A DNA stretch of 10,525 bases from Actinomycetota bacterium (GTDB lineage Bacteria; Actinomycetota; Actinomycetes; S36-B12; UBA5976), in assembly GCA_026392535.1 (NCBI GenBank), contig JAPLBX010000061.1:19136-29660 (forward strand), in the 5' to 3' direction. Each line of letters starts with the position of its first letter. The stretch's first letter is position 1. Shown piece by piece: positions 5,327 through 10,525 of this stretch. Both the position numbers and the translations under genes were made by a program. Below the pieces are notes generated by a model, which was not told where the DNA came from, searched no databases, and worked only from the letters and a program-made list of their open reading frames with translations.

Positions 5327-7069
5327 ATGACTGAGCAAATAACCGGTGCAGCCAGTTTGGTTCGCTCGCTAGAGCACGCTGGAGTAACCGACATGTTCGG
5401 TATTCCTGGTGGTGCAATTTTGCCGGCATACGACCCGCTGATGGATAGCAAGCAAATCCGTCACATCTTGGTCCGCCACGAACAAGGTGCTGGTCACGCG
5501 GCTCAGGGTTATGCCTTGGCAAGTGGCCGAGTTGGAGTTTGCATGGCAACTTCCGGACCAGGTGCTACAAATCTCGTTACCCCAATCGCAGATGCTTACA
5601 TGGATTCGGTTGCAATGGTTGCAATAACTGGCCAGGTTCCTTCAGCTGCAATTGGTACAGATGCATTTCAAGAGGCAGATATTCGTGGCATCACGATGCC
5701 AATCACCAAACACAATTACCTTGTAACAGATCCAAGAGAAATCCCACGCGCAATTGCTGAGGCTTTTCACATTGCAGGAACTGGTCGACCAGGTCCAGTT
5801 TTGGTCGATATCGCAAAAGATGCATTGCAAGCAATGACCACTTTCGATTGGCCAACAAACATAGATTTACCTGGCTATCGCCCAGTTACTAAGCCACATA
5901 ACAAACAAGTTCGCGAAGCATCAAAGCTGATTCTTGAATCTCGCAAACCAGTTCTTTATGTTGGTGGCGGTGTCATTAAGGCCAATGGCTCTAAAGAGTT
6001 ATTCAAACTTGCAGAACTTTTGAATATTCCAGTTGTTACCACCTTGATGGCGCGCGGAGCATTTCCAGATAGCCACAAACTTCACATGGGTATGCCTGGA
6101 ATGCACGGAACAGTTGCTGCTGTTGGGGCTTTGCAAAAGAGCGATTTGCTAATCACACTTGGTGCAAGGTTTGACGACCGGGTTACTGGAAAACTTTCAT
6201 CTTTCGCACCTGAGGCAAAAGTTATCCATGCGGATATTGATCCAGCTGAAATTGGAAAGAATCGCGAAGTCGATGTTCCAATTGTTGGAGATGTCCGCGA
6301 AGTGATGCTTGATCTAATTGAAGCTTTGAAAGAAGATATCAAAGCCGGAGCTAAGCCAAATTTCAATGAATGGCGTGAGAACTGCCTTAGCTGGAAAGAA
6401 AAATACCCACTTGGTTATGAAACAGTTGCTGGCTCGTTAGCGCCACAATATGTAATTCAACAACTTGGTGAAATTGCTGGAAAAGAATCCATCTTCACCG
6501 CAGGTGTTGGCCAACATCAAATGTGGGCCGCACAATTTATCAATTACGAAGAGCCAGGCACTTGGTTGAACTCTGGCGGTCTTGGCACGATGGGCTTTGC
6601 TGTTCCAGCAGCCATGGGAGCCAAAGTTGGCGCACCACATAAATCGGTTTGGGCAGTTGACGGCGATGGTTGTTTCCAAATGACTAATCAAGAGCTAGCC
6701 ACTTGCGCAATCAACGACATTCCAATCAAAGTAGCAATTATCAACAACAATGTTTTAGGAATGGTTCGCCAATGGCAAACCTTGTTCTATAACGAGCGAT
6801 ACTCAAACACCAGTTTGCATTCTGATCGCATTCCTGATTTCGTAAAGCTTGCTGACGCTTATGGTTGCCACGGATTGCGTTGCGAAAAACCTGAAGATGT
6901 TGCAAAGACTATTGAAAAGGCGATGTCACTTAATGATGCGCCGGTTGTAGTTGATTTCCAGGTGCATAAAGACGCAATGGTTTGGCCGATGGTTGCAGCT
7001 GGCACGTCAAACGACGACATCAAGATTGCTCGCGATTTAGCGCCGCAATGGGAACGCGGAGAGGACTAA
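5327..7069 (+). CDS. ilvB: Acetohydroxyacid synthase large (catalytic) subunit
   Basis: This ThDP-, Mg- and FAD-dependent enzyme condenses pyruvate with pyruvate (to acetolactate) or with 2-ketobutyrate, committing carbon to valine/leucine or isoleucine. The protein has 580 residues and the standard three domains. The N-terminal ThDP domain carries catalytic Glu52 (VRHEQGAGHAAQGYA), Gln103 (TGQVPS) and GRPGPVLVDIAKD at 153-165. The middle FAD-binding domain carries ARFDDRVTGK near 280-289. The C-terminal ThDP domain has GDG at 446-448 and the matching Asn pair at 473-474. Trp483 in RQWQTLFY is the position linked to herbicide sensitivity in plant and microbial enzymes. AGAAG just upstream serves as a modest ribosome site for the ATG at 5327. 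Biosynthetic AHAS, rather than catabolic AlsS, is supported by ilvN and ilvC following directly. Confidence 0.97.
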   Translation: MTEQITGAASLVRSLEHAGVTDMFGIPGGAILPAYDPLMDSKQIRHILVRHEQGAGHAAQGYALASGRVGVCMATSGPGATNLVTPIADAYMDSVAMVAITGQVPSAAIGTDAFQEADIRGITMPITKHNYLVTDPREIPRAIAEAFHIAGTGRPGPVLVDIAKDALQAMTTFDWPTNIDLPGYRPVTKPHNKQVREASKLILESRKPVLYVGGGVIKANGSKELFKLAELLNIPVVTTLMARGAFPDSHKLHMGMPGMHGTVAAVGALQKSDLLITLGARFDDRVTGKLSSFAPEAKVIHADIDPAEIGKNREVDVPIVGDVREVMLDLIEALKEDIKAGAKPNFNEWRENCLSWKEKYPLGYETVAGSLAPQYVIQQLGEIAGKESIFTAGVGQHQMWAAQFINYEEPGTWLNSGGLGTMGFAVPAAMGAKVGAPHKSVWAVDGDGCFQMTNQELATCAINDIPIKVAIINNNVLGMVRQWQTLFYNERYSNTSLHSDRIPDFVKLADAYGCHGLRCEKPEDVAKTIEKAMSLNDAPVVVDFQVHKDAMVWPMVAAGTSNDDIKIARDLAPQWERGED

Positions 7070-7071
7070 TC

Positions 7072-7596
7072 ATGAGCCGTCACACACTTTCAGTACTTGT
7101 TGAAGATAAGCCAGGTGTGCTTGCACGCGTTGCAAGTTTGTTTTCACGCCGAAGCTTCAATATTGAGTCACTAGCCGTTGGACCAACCGAAATGCCAGAT
7201 ATTTCGAGAATGACAATAGTTGTCAACGTTGAAGAATTGCCTCTAGAACAAGTAACTAAGCAGCTGAACAAACTCATCAATGTCTTGAAGATTGTTGAAC
7301 TTGAAGATGGCGCATCTGTACAGCGGGAATTGTTGCTAGTTAAAGTCAAAGCTGATCCAGAAACACGCTCGCAAATTCTGGAACTGATTCAAATGTTTCG
7401 CGCCAAAGTTGTTGACGTCGTAAATGACGCAATTACAGTCGAAGCGACTGGTTCAAGCGAAAAACTAACCGCACTCCTGCGTGTTCTTGAGCCATACGGC
7501 ATTAAGGAACTCGTCCAATCTGGTGTTGTTGCGATGGGACGTGGTGGCAAAGCCATTTCTGACCGCTCACTTAAGAGCACCGACAAAACCAACTAA
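7072..7596 (+). CDS. ilvN: Acetohydroxyacid synthase small (regulatory) subunit
   Basis: The small subunit activates IlvB and gives feedback inhibition by valine. The 174-residue protein has an N-terminal ACT domain (HTLSVLVEDKPGVLARVASLFSRR, residues about 4-27, then FNIESLAVGPTE) and a C-terminal domain ending GIKELVQSGVVAMGRGGKAI, both typical. The start at 7072 is chosen because MSRHTLSVLVED is the family N-terminus, GGAGAGG lies seven bases upstream, and the ATG is only two bases after the ilvB stop. A longer frame from 6982 would add 30 unrelated residues overlapping ilvB. Oddity: residue 28 is Ser in RRSFNIESL, where the family usually has Gly (RRGFNIESL), beside the valine-site Asn30. 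Confidence 0.97.
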   Translation: MSRHTLSVLVEDKPGVLARVASLFSRRSFNIESLAVGPTEMPDISRMTIVVNVEELPLEQVTKQLNKLINVLKIVELEDGASVQRELLLVKVKADPETRSQILELIQMFRAKVVDVVNDAITVEATGSSEKLTALLRVLEPYGIKELVQSGVVAMGRGGKAISDRSLKSTDKTN

Positions 7597-7616
7597 ACTC
7601 CGACCACCCACTACAC

Positions 7617-7623
7617 AAAAGGA
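7617..7623 (+). promoter_or_regulatory. Ribosome binding site deciding the GTG start of ilvC
   Basis: AAAAGGA lies six bases before GTG at 7630 and supports that non-ATG start, which yields the expected MAELFYDKDADL N-terminus of class I ketol-acid reductoisomerase. The spacer between the ilvN stop and this start is 33 bases and shows no terminator. Confidence 0.7.
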
Positions 7624-7629
7624 TTAATC

Positions 7630-8658
7630 GTGGCTGAACTTTTTTATGACAAAGATGCAGATCTATCAATCATCCAAAACCGCGTTGTTGCAGTAATTGG
7701 ATATGGTTCCCAAGGTCACGCACATGCACTTTCACTTCGCGACTCAGGCGTTGATATTCGGGTGGGTCTTGCACCAAACTCAACTTCACGCGCTAAGGCT
7801 GAGGCCGAAGGTTTGCGTGTTGTGGATCCAGCAACCGCAGTAGCTGAAGCAGACCTAACTATGGTTTTGGTTCCAGACCCATCACAGCGCGGACTTTATG
7901 CTGAAGCTATCGAACCAAATCTTCAAGATGGTGATGCACTGTTCTTCGCCCATGGGTTCAACATTCGTTATGGTTACATCAAACCAAAAGCCACCGTTGA
8001 TGTTTGCATGGTTGCACCAAAAGGACCAGGTCACTTGGTTCGCCGCGAATACGCAGCTGGCCGAGGCGTTCCTGCGATTGTTGCTGTTGAACAAGATGCA
8101 ACTGGAAAAGCTTGGGATCTAGCCCTTTCATACGCAAAGGGAATTGGTTCACTTCGCGCTGGTGGCATCAAGACCACATTCACCGAAGAAACTGAAACCG
8201 ATTTGTTCGGTGAACAAGCAGTTCTTTGTGGTGGCGCATCTGCACTAGTTATGGCTGGCTTTGAAACTTTGGTTGAAGCTGGTTACCAACCAGAAGTTGC
8301 GTACTTCGAATGCTTGCATGAACTGAAGCTAATTGTTGACTTGATGTATGAAGGCGGAATCGCAAAGCAACGCTGGTCAGTGTCCTCAACAGCCGAATAC
8401 GGTGACTATGTTTCTGGTCCACGCATCATCGATGCCCGCGTCAAAGAAAACATGAAGGCAGTTCTTAAAGAAGTTCAAGATGGTTCATTCGCAAAGCGTT
8501 TCATCGACGATCAAGATGCTGGTGCTCCAGACTTTAAGAGACTTCGTGCAGCAGGTGAAGCGCATCCAATCGAAAAGACCGGTCGCGAACTTCGCAAACT
8601 TATGTCTTGGGTTCAATCAGGTGACTCGGACTACCAAGAAGGCACTGCAGCTCGCTAA
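7630..8658 (+). CDS. ilvC: Ketol-acid reductoisomerase, class I (IlvC)
   Basis: IlvC uses Mg and NADPH to rearrange and reduce acetolactate and acetohydroxybutyrate to the dihydroxy acids used by IlvD. At 342 residues it is the short class I form with a single knotted domain. The dinucleotide fold has GYGSQG at 24-29. The cofactor loop GLAPNSTSRAK (47-56 region) has the Ser/Ser/Arg pattern expected for NADPH. Catalytic and metal residues are visible: His108 (FFAHGFNIRYG), Lys131 (APKGPGH), Asp191 and Glu195 (TETDLFGEQ), and Glu227 and Glu231 (YFECLHE), with Ser252 in SVSSTAEYGDY. The gene starts with GTG, preceded by a good ribosome site. It is the last gene of ilvBNC and is followed by a strong hairpin terminator. 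Confidence 0.98.
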   Translation: MAELFYDKDADLSIIQNRVVAVIGYGSQGHAHALSLRDSGVDIRVGLAPNSTSRAKAEAEGLRVVDPATAVAEADLTMVLVPDPSQRGLYAEAIEPNLQDGDALFFAHGFNIRYGYIKPKATVDVCMVAPKGPGHLVRREYAAGRGVPAIVAVEQDATGKAWDLALSYAKGIGSLRAGGIKTTFTEETETDLFGEQAVLCGGASALVMAGFETLVEAGYQPEVAYFECLHELKLIVDLMYEGGIAKQRWSVSSTAEYGDYVSGPRIIDARVKENMKAVLKEVQDGSFAKRFIDDQDAGAPDFKRLRAAGEAHPIEKTGRELRKLMSWVQSGDSDYQEGTAAR

Positions 8659-8678
8659 TAGGTAAAGATAAAACGTAA

Positions 8679-8721
8679 AAGCTAATCGCCATTCACCAAA
8701 CAGGTGAGTGGCGATTTGCTT
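8679..8721. terminator. Long hairpin terminator between convergent ilvC and hemolysin III gene
   Basis: The arms 8684-8697 (AATCGCCATTCACC) and 8703-8716 form an uninterrupted 14-bp stem with one G-U pair and a five-base AAACA loop. After a T-T mismatch the stem resumes for four pairs (8679-8682 with 8718-8721). The plus-strand 3' side continues TTGCTTAT; on the minus strand the 3' side continues TAGCTTTTACGTTTT. It therefore probably ends transcription from both sides. It sits 20 bases after the ilvC stop and 18 bases from the end of the convergent gene. Confidence 0.85.
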
Positions 8722-8739
8722 ATCTGTAAAAATACTAAT

Positions 8740-9396
8740 TTATTGAATAACCGCAATTGTTACGGCAATAAAATGCACAGCAAATGCGGCAACTGTGAAC
8801 GAATGAAAAAGTTCATGGAATCCAAACCATTTCAAACTGATGTTTGGTTTCTTCAATCCATAGACAACTGCGCCAAGTGAATAAAGCAAACCACCGATTG
8901 CAATCAAGATAACCGGCACAAGTCCATTACCCTGAGCCATTTCGGGAACATAAAAAATTGATACCCAACCCATTGCTAAATAAAGTGGAACTGAGATCCA
9001 TCTTGGTGCGTGTGGCCAGATCAAACTAATTGCAACACCGAGTGCAGCAGCTACCCAAATAATTATCAAAAGGGTTTTTGCAGAATCCCAAGCTAGAAGT
9101 GCAATTGAGAGTGGGGTGTAGGTACCAGCAATGATTAGAAAAATGTTTGAGTGGTCTACTCGTCGAAGTGTTGTTTTCACAGGAACTGACCAGCGGCCAA
9201 TGTGGTACGTCGCTGAAACTGTGAAGAGGTTGACAGCAGTGAACAGATAAACAATGCAGGCTATTCGCATGGCCATTGAGTCCGCCTGGAAGACCACAAC
9301 TAGACCGGCGATTAGAGCGATTGGGGCCGAGACCAAGTGCAGTATTCCGCGCAATTTAGGGCGTGGAGCACTTGGATCTAGGTGATTGGCTCTCAT
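8740..9396 (-). CDS. Hemolysin III / PAQR-family (YqfA-like) seven-helix membrane protein
   Basis: This is a 218-residue integral membrane protein with about seven hydrophobic segments (roughly 20-38, 43-63, 83-102, 107-126, 133-150, 158-180, 197-217). Family motifs are present: Ser61-xxx-His65 (SATYHIGRW), Asp81 in RRVDHSNIFLIIAGTYTP, and His194-xxx-His198 (GFHELFHSF), with a further His208. These Ser/Asp/His residues match the metal-dependent hydrolase site of the PAQR/CREST superfamily. Despite the family name, haemolysis is not a reliable function; related proteins are tied to membrane-lipid balance, and the substrate here is unknown. AAGGGG, four bases upstream of the ATG, supports the start. 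It is the only minus-strand gene, lying between ilvC and serA and diverging from serA across a spacer with a strong palindrome. No break or truncation is seen. Confidence 0.9.
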   Translation of the reverse strand: MRANHLDPSAPRPKLRGILHLVSAPIALIAGLVVVFQADSMAMRIACIVYLFTAVNLFTVSATYHIGRWSVPVKTTLRRVDHSNIFLIIAGTYTPLSIALLAWDSAKTLLIIIWVAAALGVAISLIWPHAPRWISVPLYLAMGWVSIFYVPEMAQGNGLVPVILIAIGGLLYSLGAVVYGLKKPNISLKWFGFHELFHSFTVAAFAVHFIAVTIAVIQ

Positions 9397-9457
9397 TGAA
9401 CCCCTTAATGCTGATTTGGAGCGGTGTTATTCCCAGCTTGTTTCTGCTCAGTGAGCG

Positions 9458-9479
9458 TAACCTACGCTTGCGTAGGTTA
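9458..9479. promoter_or_regulatory. Perfect 22-bp palindrome, probable operator between the hemolysin III gene and serA
   Basis: The arms TAACCTACGC (9458-9467) and GCGTAGGTTA (9470-9479) are exact inverted repeats separated by TT. It lies 61 bases upstream of the hemolysin III start and 101 bases upstream of the serA start. Symmetry, arm length and lack of a following T-run favour a dimeric repressor site (for example TetR-like) over a terminator. TAGGTT within the right arm, and the same hexamer on the minus strand, could act as -10 elements, so binding could block either promoter. The regulator is not in the window. Confidence 0.68.
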
Positions 9480-9516
9480 GCAACCTGTGCGGTTCTGCTA
9501 ACAAATCTCGCACGGG

Positions 9517-9522
9517 TAAACT
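9517..9522 (+). promoter_or_regulatory. Possible -10 element for serA
   Basis: TAAACT (4/6 match to TATAAT) lies 58 bases before the serA GTG. No convincing -35 is seen 17-18 bases upstream (TTCTGC is the best available). TAGGTT inside the palindrome is an alternative -10. This is a weak candidate. Confidence 0.25.
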
Positions 9523-9567
9523 TGGCTCATCGCAAACAATGTTGTTCGCACCCACACCCCAATATCT

Positions 9568-9574
9568 GGAAGGT
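9568..9574 (+). promoter_or_regulatory. Ribosome binding site deciding the GTG start of serA
   Basis: GGAAGG (within TGGAAGG) ends six bases before GTG at 9581. It supports this non-ATG start, from which the protein begins MTKPIVLIAEELSPAT, the normal beginning of D-3-phosphoglycerate dehydrogenase. Confidence 0.75.
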
Positions 9575-9580
9575 TCATTC

Positions 9581-10525
9581 GTGACCAAGCCCATTGTCTT
9601 AATTGCTGAAGAACTTTCGCCTGCCACTGTTGCGGCGCTCGGACCTGACTTTGAGATTCGCAACTGTGATGGTTCAAACCGTGAAGAACTCCTTAAAGCA
9701 ATTGTTGATGTTGACGCAATCTTGATTCGCTCTGCAACCAAAGTTGATGAAGAAGCATTAGCTGTTGCAAAGAAATTGAAAGTTGTTGCACGTGCTGGTG
9801 TTGGCTTGGACAACGTTGATGTTAAAGCTGCGACTCAAGCCGGTGTGATGGTCGTAAATGCACCAACATCAAATATTGTTTCAGCAGCTGAACTTGCCGT
9901 TGCTCTTTTACTTGCATCTGCTCGCCATATTGCGCCAGCAAATGCTGCTTTAAAGCAAGGTCAATGGAAACGCTCAAAGTACACCGGTGTTGAGCTAACC
10001 GACAAGGTAGTTGGCATTGTGGGATTGGGCCGCATTGGTATTTTGGTTGCCCAACGTTTATCTGCTTTTGGTGTGCAACTAATTGCATACGATCCATATG
10101 TTCAACCAGCTCGCGCAGCCCAACTTGGGATTCGCCTGGTAACTTTGGATGAATTGCTTAAAGAATCAGACTTCATCACCATCCATTTGCCAAAGACCGC
10201 TGAAACTGTCGGTTTAATTGGCGCTGAACAACTAAATCTAGTCAAGCCATCAGTTCGCATCATCAATGCTGCCCGCGGTGGCATCATTGACGAACAAGCT
10301 TTAGCTGATGCAATTCGTGCTGGCAAGGTCGCCGGTGCTGGCATCGACGTATTTGCAAAAGAACCTTGCACCGATTCACCACTATTTGAATTTGAACAAG
10401 TTGTTGCAACTCCACACCTTGGAGCTTCAACAGATGAAGCACAAGAAAAAGCTGGCATTGCAGTTGCGAAATCAGTTCGCCTAGCACTTGCTGGTGAACT
10501 TGTGCCAGACGCTGTAAACGTTCAA
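9581..10525 (+). CDS. serA: D-3-phosphoglycerate dehydrogenase (SerA), 3' end missing
   Basis: SerA oxidises 3-phosphoglycerate to 3-phosphohydroxypyruvate with NAD, the first step of serine synthesis. Exactly 315 codons are visible before the window ends, with no stop. The N-terminal substrate domain has VVARAGVGLDNVD (68-80) and VVNAPTSNIVSAAELAVALLL. The NAD-binding domain has GLGRIG (148-153) and Asp171 after the second strand (AYDPY). The catalytic residues are Arg232 (NAARGGIID), Glu261 (AKEP) and His279 (TPHLGAST). Actinobacterial SerA is about 530 residues, with an intervening domain and a C-terminal ACT domain that senses serine; those would lie beyond the window, so the length class and serine control cannot be judged here. 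GTG start with a good ribosome site. Confidence 0.96.
   Translation, partial: MTKPIVLIAEELSPATVAALGPDFEIRNCDGSNREELLKAIVDVDAILIRSATKVDEEALAVAKKLKVVARAGVGLDNVDVKAATQAGVMVVNAPTSNIVSAAELAVALLLASARHIAPANAALKQGQWKRSKYTGVELTDKVVGIVGLGRIGILVAQRLSAFGVQLIAYDPYVQPARAAQLGIRLVTLDELLKESDFITIHLPKTAETVGLIGAEQLNLVKPSVRIINAARGGIIDEQALADAIRAGKVAGAGIDVFAKEPCTDSPLFEFEQVVATPHLGASTDEAQEKAGIAVAKSVRLALAGELVPDAVNVQ

Noticed and set aside
6982..7071. Thirty-codon extension of ilvN into the end of ilvB
   Set aside because: The residues are unrelated to IlvN. The ATG at 7072 has a good ribosome site and the family N-terminus.
9363..9584. 73-codon plus-strand frame across the divergent spacer
   Set aside because: It overlaps the start of the hemolysin III gene, the palindrome and the serA ribosome site, and its translation is unrecognisable. 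It is not coding.
10102..10458. Minus-strand frames antisense to serA, including this 118-codon one
   Set aside because: They mirror the conserved catalytic half of SerA in another frame and have no independent support.
1..10525. Search for a defence system, toxin-antitoxin pair, prophage, tRNA or rRNA
   Set aside because: Every stretch is accounted for by biosynthetic and housekeeping genes, one membrane protein and short regulatory spacers. No such element could be supported.

Overview
The window looks like a piece of the chromosome of a compact, lowish-GC actinobacterium. The proteins are of actinobacterial type throughout: the IlvD start region and core, IlvN, class I IlvC, and a GatC tail with an N-V-F-R-E-D...P-G-L segment. 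The gene order gatCAB - ilvD - ilvBNC - serA also fits actinobacteria. Base composition is clearly below the usual high-GC actinobacterial level, with many A/T-ending codons and very short spacers. This points to a streamlined freshwater lineage such as acI (Nanopelagicales). That placement is an inference from style and synteny, not from a search.

Layout, left to right. (1) 2-3269, plus strand: the end of gatC, then complete gatA and gatB, joined by two 4-base ATGA overlaps. They encode the tRNA-dependent amidotransferase that corrects Glu-tRNA(Gln) and/or Asp-tRNA(Asn). The last codons of gatB run into a seven-unit degenerate 17/15-bp tandem repeat (3246-3360). (2) 3417-5105: ilvD (dihydroxy-acid dehydratase), with a -10 element placed so that the transcript probably begins at the start codon. 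(3) 5106-5326: a regulatory spacer holding a promoter, a nine-codon leader peptide MRISIVVVI rich in Ile and Val codons, a hairpin, and an intrinsic terminator with a GAAA loop. This is a transcription attenuator for the following operon. (4) 5327-8658: ilvB, ilvN and ilvC in tight succession, ending in a long hairpin terminator. (5) 8740-9396, minus strand: a hemolysin III/PAQR-type seven-helix membrane protein. (6) 9397-9580: a divergent spacer with a perfect 10+2+10 palindrome. (7) 9581 to the window end: serA, starting at GTG and cut off by the window.

Together ilvB/N (acetohydroxyacid synthase), ilvC (ketol-acid reductoisomerase) and ilvD (dehydratase) provide the shared steps of valine and isoleucine synthesis and the precursor for leucine; only the final aminotransferase is absent here. 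serA starts serine synthesis. Most of the window is ordinary housekeeping and amino-acid biosynthesis. The parts that repay attention are noncoding: the ilvB attenuator with its apparently leaderless leader peptide, the matching leaderless arrangement at ilvD, the gatB-end minisatellite, and the palindrome between the hemolysin III gene and serA. I found no new defence system, mobile element, CRISPR array, tRNA or rRNA. No gene-free stretch exceeds 300 bases.
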